Below are positions 7,992 through 15,678 of a DNA stretch of 64,000 nucleotides, in pieces. The DNA comes from Acidobacteriota bacterium (GTDB lineage: Bacteria; Acidobacteriota; Blastocatellia; RBC074). The notes under the pieces are model-generated. The model worked only from the letters and a program-made list of their open reading frames with translations, made no database searches and was not told where the DNA came from. The DNA lies in NCBI GenBank assembly GCA_018269055.1, contig JAFDVI010000035.1, forward strand, positions 1 to 64,000, read 5' to 3'. How positions within the stretch are numbered: position 1 is the stretch's first letter; each line of letters begins with the position of its first letter. The position numbers and the translations under genes were made by a program.

Positions 7992-9037
7992 CGTAAGCCC
8001 GCTCCTTCGTCAAAGCCGAATGCCAGATTGGCATTTTGCAGCGCCTGACTGGCTGCGCCTTTCAGCAAATTGTCTTCGGCGGAAACGACAATCAGTTGCC
8101 CCGTCGCTTCATCCACCGCGCAGCCAATGTCGCAGTACGGCGAGTTGGCGACAAACTTGATTTCCGGCAGTTGCGGGCTTCCAGAATTTCCGGCGAAAAC
8201 GCGAACAAACGGCGAAGCGGCAAAGGTTTTCCGCCAGACGTTCAGCACATCGGCGCGCGTGACGCCAGCGTTCAGCCGCGCGTAAATCGTCGAAAGAATG
8301 CCTCGATTGATCGGCAGCAAGTGCGGCGTGAAGATCAACGAAGTCGGCGAATTTTCGATTCCCAAGCCTTGCGCAATTTCCGGCGTGTGGCGATGTTTGA
8401 ATACGTTGTACGACTTAAAGCTTTCGCTGACTTCGACAAAGTGCGTGGTCGAGGTCGGCTGTTTGCCTGCGCCGGTAACGCCAGACTTGGAATCGCTGAT
8501 AATTGTTTGGCTGCGATCAATCAAGCCCGCGTCCAGCAATGGCTTCATCGGCACAATTACGGTCGTCGGGTAACACCCCGGATTGGCAATCAACTTTGCG
8601 CCAGGCAATTCCGCACGGACAAATTCGGTCAACCCGTACACGGCTTTTTCCAGCAAATCGGGGCGCGTGTGTTCAAATCCATAATACTTGGGGTACAGCG
8701 AAGCATCTTTCAATCGAAACGCGCCGCTGATGTCTACGACGGTCAGGCCACTTTCCAGCATCGTAGGCGCGACCTCGTGCGAAAACTCGTTTGGCGTTCC
8801 CAAGAAAATGACTTGCGCATCCAGCTTGGTAACTTCCGCTTCGTCAAACGGCTGGCAATTCAGTTTTGTCAGCCCGGTCAGTTGCGGATGAATTGTGGTA
8901 AGCGGCGTCGTTTCGCCCGACCGCGAAGCGAACGCTCCGACCAATTCCATCTGCGGATGGTTCAGCAAGTACTTGATCAGGTCGCGCCCGGAATATCCTG
9001 TTGCTCCGGCGACAATGGCGCGCACTCGATTGCCCAT
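7988..9037 (-). CDS. argC: N-acetyl-gamma-glutamyl-phosphate reductase
   Basis: It reduces N-acetylglutamyl phosphate to the semialdehyde with NADPH, the third arginine step. The 349 residues start with the dinucleotide loop IVAGATGYSGRDL; the catalytic cysteine lies in ANPGCYPTTVIVP; KSGVTGAGKQPT and FKHRHTPEI are family blocks, the last with the active-site His. It is the first gene of the arg cluster, so its promoter should lie in or beyond the repeat at 9053-9158. Confidence 0.95.
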   Translation of the reverse strand: MGNRVRAIVAGATGYSGRDLIKYLLNHPQMELVGAFASRSGETTPLTTIHPQLTGLTKLNCQPFDEAEVTKLDAQVIFLGTPNEFSHEVAPTMLESGLTVVDISGAFRLKDASLYPKYYGFEHTRPDLLEKAVYGLTEFVRAELPGAKLIANPGCYPTTVIVPMKPLLDAGLIDRSQTIISDSKSGVTGAGKQPTSTTHFVEVSESFKSYNVFKHRHTPEIAQGLGIENSPTSLIFTPHLLPINRGILSTIYARLNAGVTRADVLNVWRKTFAASPFVRVFAGNSGSPQLPEIKFVANSPYCDIGCAVDEATGQLIVVSAEDNLLKGAASQALQNANLAFGFDEGAGLR

Positions 9038-9052
9038 CGGCTACTCCTTGAA

Positions 9053-9158
9053 TTTGGAGTGCTGCGCCTTTGGCGTAGCTTTGGCAGTCCCGCACGGAGC
9101 AAATCCTTCGCCGACAAAACAGACTACCAAAGCGTAGCCAGAGCCTACGCACTCCAAA
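9053..9158. repeat. Inverted-repeat element between argC and the thioesterase gene
   Basis: Two 37-base arms (9053-9089 and 9122-9158) are imperfect inverses, both starting from the outside with TTTGGAGTGC and ending with TTTGG(C/T)AGTC. The loop is 32 bases. It lies between two divergent genes, so any arg promoter must read out of or through it. The left arm's outer 27 bases recur exactly, inverted, at 1186-1212. Confidence 0.8.
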
Positions 9159-9278
9159 GATGTGTTGAAAAAGAAACGCGGAGTTTACACGAATGCCCCT
9201 GTGCCTGAAAGCGCGCGACGAAAAACTTTGGCTGTTGTATCTTGTGCCAACTCAATTGGAGGTGAAGCAGTCCCTGTG

Positions 9279-9692
9279 ATGACAACGACAGATTTGGAAG
9301 ACTTCTTGCAATCGCACTTTCCCGAAATAAACGCCTTCGGATTTCGCGTCGAACACGTCGAAGAAAAGTTTGTCCGCATTCGTCTGGTTCATCATTCACG
9401 GCATCTGCGTCCGGGCGGAACGGTTTCCGGCCCGGCAATGATGACGCTGGCCGATACCGCGATGTATTTGGCCGTGTTGGCGATGATCGGCCCTGTCGCG
9501 TTGGCCGTCACCACAAGTTTGAACATCAACTTCCTGCGCAAACCCGCGCCTCAGGATTTGATCGCCGAATGCCGATTGCTGAAACTCGGTTCACGGTTGG
9601 CGGTGGGCGACGTGTTGATCTTTTCCGATGGCGAAGCCGATCCGGTAGCGCAAGCAACCGTCACCTATTCAATTCCTCCAAGGCGCGACTGA
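9279..9692 (+). CDS. PaaI-like hotdog-fold thioesterase
   Basis: About 137 residues of a single hotdog domain. The pattern RPGGTVSGPAMMTLADTAMY carries the acidic catalytic position of PaaI thioesterases (Asp in LADTA), and LAVTTSLNINFLRKP is the usual following strand. The family hydrolyses acyl-CoA or aryl-CoA esters in the cytoplasm. The frame extends to a GTG at 9162 beside the repeat, but that extension has no family similarity. The ATG at 9279, or the adjacent GTG at 9276, lies about 14 bases after GGAGG. The gene stands alone; the substrate is unknown. Confidence 0.8.
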   Translation: MTTTDLEDFLQSHFPEINAFGFRVEHVEEKFVRIRLVHHSRHLRPGGTVSGPAMMTLADTAMYLAVLAMIGPVALAVTTSLNINFLRKPAPQDLIAECRLLKLGSRLAVGDVLIFSDGEADPVAQATVTYSIPPRRD

Positions 9693-9803
9693 CAGACGGC
9701 GCTTTGCTTGCTACAATCCGCGCGATCTTCTGCAAACAATCGGCAACCACGTCACGTACACTCGCTTGTCTGATACCAATCATTTTCAACAGCGGAGGGA
9801 ACA

Positions 9804-11939
9804 ATGAAGCTGAGATTTGCAGTCTTGCTGTCAGCCGCGGCGCTGACAACGGCAATTTTATGGAATGGAAGAATTATGTCTGCACAGGAACAACCGCCCA
9901 AACCACCGGTCGCCAGGAAAATCTCGAAAACAACGCAAATTCACGGGTACTCCGTCACGGACGATTACGCATGGTTGGCCGATAAAACCAAAACCGATAA
10001 AGACGTGCTGGCGTATTTGAAAGCCGAAGACGATTACGCCGACGCGATGATGGCGGGGACGAAGCTGTTTCAGGACGCGTTGTACAAGGAAATGCTGGGA
10101 CGCATTAAGGAAACCGACGAAAACGTGCCCTACCGCTACGGCGAGTATTTTTATTACACGCGCACCGAACAGGGAAAACAGTATCCGATTTATTGCCGCA
10201 AGAAAGGCAGCCTGGACGCCCCCGAACTAATCACGCTGGACATGAACGAAATGGCCAAAGGCAAAGACTTTTTAGGCATCGGCGCTTATCAGGTCAGCGA
10301 TAACGGCAACCTGCTGGCGTTTTCTACCGACACGACGGGCTTTCGGCAATACGATCTGTTCCTCAAAGATCTGACCACCGGCAAAATCAGCGAGAAAATC
10401 GCCGAGCGGGTGAACTCCGTGGCCTGGGCAACGGACAACAAAACGATTTTTTATACAACCGAAGACGCGACCACCAAACGGACGGATAAATTTTTCCGCC
10501 ACGTGTTGGACAGCGACAAACACGATTTGCTGTACGAAGAAAAAGACGAACTGTATCGCATCTTCGCCGGTCGCACGCGCAGCAAAGGGTACATCGTCGT
10601 CGGCAGCACCAGTTCGACCACCACGGAAATGCGCTACCTGCCCGCAAACACTCCCAACGCGGAACTGAAAGTTTTCCTGCCGCGCAAAACAGGACACGAG
10701 TATTACCTGGAACACATCGGCGACAAGTTTTACATCCGCACCAATGACAAAGGGAAAAACTTCCGGTTGGCGACGACTTCGGTCAACGACCTGAAACAGG
10801 AAAACTGGAAGGAACTGATTCCGTATCGCAAAGAAGTCATGCTGGAAGACATTGATTGTTTCGCCGACCATTACGTCGCCAGCGAGCGCGAAAACGGCAT
10901 TCCGAAAATCCGCATCACCGATCTGAAAACCAATCAATCGCATTACATTGAGTTTCCCGAACCCGTTTACGTGGCATACGGCACGTCCAACATGGAATTC
11001 AACACAACGAATTTCCGCTTCGCTTATGAATCCTTCATCACGCCGGATTCGATTTTCGATTACGACGTCAAAACCCGTCACCGCGAATTGAAAAAGCAGG
11101 TTCCGGTACTGGGCGGATACGATCCGAAGCTGTACAAGTCCGAACGGGTTTACGCAACGGCTGCGGACGGTGCGAAAGTTCCCCTTTCGATTGTCTACAA
11201 AAAAGATTTGAAGCTGGACGGCAAACGCCCGCTGCTGCTGGAAGCGTATGGTTCGTACGGCTATCCGTATGACGTGAACTTTTCATCCCAGCGGCTGAGC
11301 CTGCTGGACCGCGGTGTGGTATACGCCATCGGTCACATTCGCGGCGGAGGCGATCTGGGCAAGGAATGGCACGACCAGGGCAAGATGATGACGAAGAAAA
11401 ACACTTTCACCGACTTCATCGCTTGCGCCGAACACCTGGTCAAAACCAAATACACTTCGTCTGACCGGTTGATTGTCACCGGAGGCAGCGCTGGCGGCTT
11501 ATTGATGGGCGCAGTCACCAACATGCGTCCCGACATGTTCAAAGCCGTCGTGTCGTACGTTCCGTTTGTGGACGTGATGAACACGATGCTGGATGCAAGC
11601 TTGCCGCTGACAGTCGGCGAGTATCTGGAATGGGGAAACCCGAACGAAAAACCGGCTTACGATTACATGCGCAGCTATTCGCCGTATGACAACATCGAAG
11701 CCAAAGCCTACCCGACCATGCTGGTTCGCACTTCGCTCAACGATAGTCAGGTGATGTATTGGGAACCCGCCAAGTACGTCGCCAAGCTGCGCGCGATGAA
11801 AACCGACAAGAATTTGTTGTTGTTCAAAGTGAAGCTGGAACCCGGCGGTCACGGCGGCGCATCCGGGCGCTACGACAAGTTAAAAGATTTGGCGTTCGAT
11901 TACGCCTTTATGCTCGGCCAGTTTGGCATCACGAAATAA
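9804..11939 (+). CDS. ptrB: Oligopeptidase B-type S9 peptidase, secreted
   Basis: A 711-residue prolyl oligopeptidase family serine peptidase. A signal peptide covers about residues 1-28; then come the N-terminal propeller blades (VTDDYAWLADK, YGEYFYYTRTEQGKQYP) and the C-terminal alpha/beta hydrolase. The catalytic triad is S562 in GGSAGG, D647 in TSLNDSQVM and H683 in GGHGGASGRYDK. VPFVDVMNTMLDASLPLT and EYLEWGNP are oligopeptidase B rather than prolyl oligopeptidase signatures, so cleavage after Arg or Lys in short peptides is expected. A signal peptide is less usual, since enteric PtrB is cytoplasmic. GGAGG lies five bases before the ATG. Confidence 0.93.
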   Translation: MKLRFAVLLSAAALTTAILWNGRIMSAQEQPPKPPVARKISKTTQIHGYSVTDDYAWLADKTKTDKDVLAYLKAEDDYADAMMAGTKLFQDALYKEMLGRIKETDENVPYRYGEYFYYTRTEQGKQYPIYCRKKGSLDAPELITLDMNEMAKGKDFLGIGAYQVSDNGNLLAFSTDTTGFRQYDLFLKDLTTGKISEKIAERVNSVAWATDNKTIFYTTEDATTKRTDKFFRHVLDSDKHDLLYEEKDELYRIFAGRTRSKGYIVVGSTSSTTTEMRYLPANTPNAELKVFLPRKTGHEYYLEHIGDKFYIRTNDKGKNFRLATTSVNDLKQENWKELIPYRKEVMLEDIDCFADHYVASERENGIPKIRITDLKTNQSHYIEFPEPVYVAYGTSNMEFNTTNFRFAYESFITPDSIFDYDVKTRHRELKKQVPVLGGYDPKLYKSERVYATAADGAKVPLSIVYKKDLKLDGKRPLLLEAYGSYGYPYDVNFSSQRLSLLDRGVVYAIGHIRGGGDLGKEWHDQGKMMTKKNTFTDFIACAEHLVKTKYTSSDRLIVTGGSAGGLLMGAVTNMRPDMFKAVVSYVPFVDVMNTMLDASLPLTVGEYLEWGNPNEKPAYDYMRSYSPYDNIEAKAYPTMLVRTSLNDSQVMYWEPAKYVAKLRAMKTDKNLLLFKVKLEPGGHGGASGRYDKLKDLAFDYAFMLGQFGITK

Positions 11940-11951
11940 ACACTGGGTACA

Positions 11952-12129
11952 GAACGAGGAGCGGTAGCGACTCGGTTCACTCGTGGGGTGGCCCCTGACG
12001 AGTCAACCAGGTCGCTACCGCTCCCTGTTCCGTTCCAGCTTCCCTGCCCTGAGCGCAGTCAACTCGGTTCACTCGGGGGGGGGGGCCCTGACGAGTCAAC
12101 CAGGTCGCTACCGCTCCCCGTTCTGTTCC
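11952..12129. repeat. Compound direct and inverted repeat with an 11-G tract, overlapping the end of recQ
   Basis: Two direct copies (11970-12035 and 12062-12129) share ACTCGGTTCACTCG and ACGAGTCAACCAGGTCGCTA. A leading inverted piece at 11952-11971 pairs with 12011-12030. The second copy carries a run of 11 G at 12075-12085 where the first has a broken G/T tract. The second copy contains the TAG stop of recQ (12108-12110) and its last codons. Confidence 0.75.
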
Positions 12130-14396
12130 GGCTTTCGCGCCCTGAGCGCCGCCAAGGTAATGCGAATCGCGCCGTAACTGATTTGCTCCGGCAACAGTTG
12201 TTTGATCGGCGTTAGCCCGACCTGCCCGGCTTCGGCACATTGTTCGGCTGCGGCTTCGATCAAGGCGCGATCCGCCGCATCAACCAACCGATCCAGATTA
12301 ATTTCCTGCCCTGCTTCAATCAGCAACGAAAGATGCTCTTCGATGGTGCTGGTTTTCAGCCCACGTTGATTGGCGATTTCGTCGGCATTGAATCCCTGCC
12401 GGTAAAGCTCGAAGGTTTTCAGGTGCGTGTCGCCCAGCCGATTTTTCGGCAGGCTCTTTTGGATTTCGGCGGCTTCGGCCTCTTCGCTGATTTCCTCCGA
12501 AAGGTCAGCGCCGACGGCTTCCAGGTCAAGTTCGACGCGCAATTTGTCCAGCATCACCTGCCGCCCAAGCTCTGTCAGCGTTACCACCGGATATGCTGTT
12601 CCGCTTTGGCGAATGCAGCCTGCGACAATCAGCGTGTTGATGAAGCGAGTCAGGTCGTCCTGCGTGTATTCGCGCAGCAAGCCGTAAGTCGAAAGTTGAT
12701 CCAGTTGATTGGCGTGAATGTTTTTCGCGCGCGAACCGCGCAGCACACCTGCGACGACGGATTTGCCGAATCGGCCTTCCATTCTGGCAACGCAGCTCAG
12801 AATTTTTCGCACAACCAGATGTTCTGCGTCCGTCAAAGCGCGAGCGCCGCCGGATTCGATTGGCTGAATGGAAGCAGAAGAATTGGCGATTCGCTGGTGA
12901 CGCTCTTCCACCGCTTCTTCAATGTCTTTCCACATCATTCGCGGTTGACAGTTGGAACAGCGGCAATTGGCCACCTGTTTGCGGTCGCCGAAATATCGCA
13001 ACACAAATTGCCGCAAACAGTTTTCATGATAGGCGTAATTGACCATTTCGCGCAGCTTTCGCTCTTCGGCGGCGCGGCGTTTGGCCAGGTCAGTCCAATC
13101 AACGCGCAACGCCATACGCGAAACTCTGTCCAGCAGTTTGATACCGCTGCCAGCTTGCGCGCGTTCGATGTGTCCAGCTTTTTCCAGACAGACCAGCGCC
13201 GAGTTAATCGCCATTTCGTTTCTGACGCCGATGCGCGGAGCGATTTCGCGGGCCGTCAATTCGACGGTTTCGCTGTCAACACCTTTCAGGCAATCGTACA
13301 CATCGCGGATCAAATCCGGAGTGGGAAAATTGCCGCCAATGAAAAATTCGTGCGTCCGCGTGTCGCTGTAATTGAACAACAGTGTGCAAACCGAAGGCAG
13401 CCCATCGCGCCCGGCGCGCCCGACTTCCTGGTAATACGCTTCAATCGAACCCGGCAAGTTGTAATGGGTGACGAAGCGCAAATCGCGTTTGTCCACGCCC
13501 ATACCGAAGGCGTTGGTGGCGACAATGGCTTGCAGTTGGCCGGACATAAAACTGTCCTGCACGCGCGCCCTGACTGTTTCGCCTAGCCCGGCGTGATACC
13601 CGGCGGCTTTCAGTTTCAAGGATTGCAACTGGCTGGTGACTTCTTCGACGGCCTTGCGGGTAGAGGTGTAAATGATGCCCGTGCCGTCGCTGCGTTCGAT
13701 GATTTGTGCCGCGCGAGCGATTCGCTCCTTGTCGGTTTTGCAGGGCAGAATTCTCAGCATCAAATTCGGGCGGTCAAACCCGGCGATGAAACTCGCCGGA
13801 TTGCGCAACCCAAGTTGCGCGGCAATGTCATCTCGAACCTTTGGCGTCGCCGTCGCCGTCAGCGCAATCACCTGAGGCCGTTTGCCGCCGTCTTGTCCTA
13901 GAGCTTCGATCGCCGAACGCAGCCGCAAATAATCCGGCCTGAAATCGTGCCCCCACTGAGAAATGCAGTGCGCTTCGTCAACGGCGAACAGGGAAACTTT
14001 GACGGCTTTCAGGGCTTCGACAAAGCGTTCGTTGCGAAAGCGTTCCGGCGCGACATAGACCAGCCGGAACTGCCCATCGGCCATTGCCCGCAAGCGCGAC
14101 ATTTGCTGATCGAAATTGATTGAACTGTTGATGACCGTCGCCGGAATCTGCCGCGCATTCAGCGCATCCACCTGATCTTTCATTAACGCAATCAGCGGCG
14201 AAACGACCAAGGTGACTCCGGGAAACAACAAGGATGGCAACTGATAGCAGAGCGATTTGCCTCCACCCGTAGGCATGACGACAACACAATCCCGCCCGTC
14301 CATTACAGCGCGAATGACATCGGCCTGCCCTTCGCGAAACGAGGAAAAGCTGAAATGCTGTTCTAGCGCAGATTGTGCGTCATCGAATGTGGGCAT
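12108..14396 (-). CDS. recQ: ATP-dependent DNA helicase RecQ
   Basis: A RecQ-type 3'-5' helicase for recombination and repair. Motif I is MPTGGGKSLCYQLP; motif II is AVDEAHCISQWGHDFRPDY; motif VI lies in QEVGRAGRDG. The zinc-binding Cys set follows (YHENCLRQFVLRYFG, NCRCSNC), then a winged-helix RQC domain (KILSCVARMEGRFGKS). The C-terminus carries a helicase-type helix-turn-helix (FELYRQGFNADEIANQRGL) and I see no HRDC domain. I chose the ATG at 14396; a TTG at 14447 would add 17 residues and overlap vapC. The gene begins 13 bases after vapC, so read-through from that operon is possible. The stop and last codons come from a repeat. Confidence 0.94.
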   Translation of the reverse strand: MPTFDDAQSALEQHFSFSSFREGQADVIRAVMDGRDCVVVMPTGGGKSLCYQLPSLLFPGVTLVVSPLIALMKDQVDALNARQIPATVINSSINFDQQMSRLRAMADGQFRLVYVAPERFRNERFVEALKAVKVSLFAVDEAHCISQWGHDFRPDYLRLRSAIEALGQDGGKRPQVIALTATATPKVRDDIAAQLGLRNPASFIAGFDRPNLMLRILPCKTDKERIARAAQIIERSDGTGIIYTSTRKAVEEVTSQLQSLKLKAAGYHAGLGETVRARVQDSFMSGQLQAIVATNAFGMGVDKRDLRFVTHYNLPGSIEAYYQEVGRAGRDGLPSVCTLLFNYSDTRTHEFFIGGNFPTPDLIRDVYDCLKGVDSETVELTAREIAPRIGVRNEMAINSALVCLEKAGHIERAQAGSGIKLLDRVSRMALRVDWTDLAKRRAAEERKLREMVNYAYHENCLRQFVLRYFGDRKQVANCRCSNCQPRMMWKDIEEAVEERHQRIANSSASIQPIESGGARALTDAEHLVVRKILSCVARMEGRFGKSVVAGVLRGSRAKNIHANQLDQLSTYGLLREYTQDDLTRFINTLIVAGCIRQSGTAYPVVTLTELGRQVMLDKLRVELDLEAVGADLSEEISEEAEAAEIQKSLPKNRLGDTHLKTFELYRQGFNADEIANQRGLKTSTIEEHLSLLIEAGQEINLDRLVDAADRALIEAAAEQCAEAGQVGLTPIKQLLPEQISYGAIRITLAALRARKPEQNGER

Positions 14397-14409
14397 GGCT
14401 GAAAGCGGT

Positions 14410-14805
14410 TTAGGGTTCGAGCAACCGCACGAAGCCTTCCTGAACAAAATGCTTGTCTGTCGTCAGAGCATCGTTGATTTGCCGCTCGCGCATCAACACA
14501 AAGCTGACCGCGTCGCAAAGTGAATAGTCCTTATCCATCCGGGCTTCCAGTAATGCCATTGCTGATGCGTGCAACTTTTCATCAACCCATACGAGTTCGA
14601 CACGTTGCACATTCACCAAATCGCGGAGAATCTTGAGAGCATTTGTACGTGGCACTCCACGCGCTTGCGCTAACGCTACAAATTCAGTCAGCACGTAGTT
14701 GGTGGTAATGACATTTCGCGCTTGGCGGAAATGGTTTGTCGCGGCTGATTGCCGACGATCCCGAAGGTCGTGTATGCAAAATAAGCCTGATGTGTCCAAG
14801 AACAT
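14410..14805 (-). CDS. vapC: PIN-domain ribonuclease toxin, VapC-like
   Basis: A 131-residue PIN domain. The acidic residues of the metal site are visible: D4 in MFLDTSGL, the Glu in NYVLTEFVAL, the Asp in DYSLCDAVSF, and Asp in ALTTDKHF. VapC toxins cut RNA, often tRNA, and are held inactive by an antitoxin encoded upstream. Here the 14814-15086 gene ends nine bases upstream and is the likely antitoxin. The host may use the pair for stress or phage response, or it may simply be a stabilising element. Confidence 0.85.
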   Translation of the reverse strand: MFLDTSGLFCIHDLRDRRQSAATNHFRQARNVITTNYVLTEFVALAQARGVPRTNALKILRDLVNVQRVELVWVDEKLHASAMALLEARMDKDYSLCDAVSFVLMRERQINDALTTDKHFVQEGFVRLLEP

Positions 14806-14813
14806 AAGCTCAC

Positions 14814-15086
14814 CTACTCATCCAGACCTGCTCCGTACTCACGCGCCAAATCAGCATCAATCCGCTCGTTATCCGCAGAGTTCGGATCGCCACTATCCCA
14901 CGCTCCAATCCAGCGTGCGAAGCGTTCTTCAGCCAGGCGCGCTTCTTCCTCACTCATGTTCTTCTTTGAGCCGTTGCCATTTTCCAGCACGGTCACAATC
15001 GCGCGGCTTTTTTTCGTCAGCGTGATTGGTTCCAAAAGCGTGACAGTTCCGTTCACATCAATTTCGGCTTCGATGGTTGTTAGCAT
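14814..15086 (-). CDS. Antitoxin-like small protein, beta-strand N-terminus
   Basis: About 90 residues. The first 40 (IEAEIDVNGTVTLLEPI) look like a small beta-barrel or swapped-hairpin DNA-binding domain such as AF2212-type antitoxins. The tail is acidic and ends in DNERIDADLAREYG, which is nearly repeated in the next gene upstream. Position just before vapC supports an antitoxin role. An ATG at 15092 is too close to the Shine-Dalgarno site; the ATG at 15086 has AGGAG six bases before it. Confidence 0.75.
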   Translation of the reverse strand: MLTTIEAEIDVNGTVTLLEPITLTKKSRAIVTVLENGNGSKKNMSEEEARLAEERFARWIGAWDSGDPNSADNERIDADLAREYGAGLDE

Positions 15087-15137
15087 ATTCATCTCCTTCA
15101 GGCTGCTAAAATCAGCGCCAGATATTGATTTGCGACA

Positions 15138-15377
15138 TCAATCTTCATCCTCGTGTGTACTGCCATATTCACGTGCCAGGTCGCGGTCAATCTGTTCATT
15201 GTCTGAACCGTTTGGATCGCCGCCTTTCCAAGAACCGAAAAACTGTCTGATATCGCCTTTTCGCTCAACTGGCGGCTGTGAAATGTCTTGAAGAATCAGC
15301 GTCGCCAATGTCAACCGCTCGCGCTCCGGCAGCGGGCGGACGGTTTGCTGATAAATTTCCTGCACATTGATTTCCAT
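15138..15377 (-). CDS. Second antitoxin-like small protein sharing the same C-terminal tail
   Basis: A 79-residue protein. The N-terminal half (EIYQQTVRPLPERERLTLA) is helical, similar to Phd- or DUF2281-type antitoxin N-termini, and unrelated to its neighbour's. Its C-terminal part, from GSWKGGDPN to DNEQIDRDLAREYG, matches the neighbouring antitoxin-like protein at 18 of 25 aligned positions. No toxin gene lies directly after it, so either two antitoxins serve one VapC or its toxin was lost. AGAGGTGA lies five bases before the ATG. Confidence 0.7.
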   Translation of the reverse strand: MEINVQEIYQQTVRPLPERERLTLATLILQDISQPPVERKGDIRQFFGSWKGGDPNGSDNEQIDRDLAREYGSTHEDED

Positions 15378-15479
15378 AAAATCACCTCTTACTTGCGGCC
15401 ATCATACCGCAAAAAGATTCCGCTTGGCGCATTCACTTCTGCGCTAAAGCCTGTTTGGAAATTCGGATTGCCGGTTTTT

Positions 15480-15609
15480 AGCTCCATCGGAGCGGCCTGT
15501 TTATAGCTTGGCGAAAGCCTTTTCCCCAAGCTCCATCGGAGCGACCTGTGCATATGCCGCTCCGATGGAGCTTGGGATTACGAACACGGCAATTCTATAA
15601 ACAGGCCGC
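15480..15609. repeat. Repeat cluster filling the 15378-15678 gap
   Basis: AGCTCCATCGGAGCG occurs directly at 15480 and 15529 and inverted at 15558-15572. GCGGCCTGTTTATAG at 15492-15506 is the inverse of 15595-15609. The whole forms nested hairpins between the antitoxin gene and the end of the TIR-STAND gene. I see no gene or clear promoter in the gap; the promoter of the toxin-antitoxin operon would have to lie between 15378 and 15480. Confidence 0.75.
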
Positions 15610-15678
15610 GCCTCTGGCGCTAATTGCCAAACACTCTCTAACCGACGCATCCGCGATGCGATGGACGCCGCCGGATGG

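Noticed and set aside
8036..9208. 390-codon plus-strand frame
   Set aside because: It is antisense to argC and lacks any family pattern; a codon-bias shadow.
12240..13586. 448-codon plus-strand frame
   Set aside because: It lies wholly opposite recQ, whose helicase motifs are clear; its translation has no recognisable domain.
15480..15609. Insertion sequence ends
   Set aside because: No transposase or target duplication; only short nested repeats are present.
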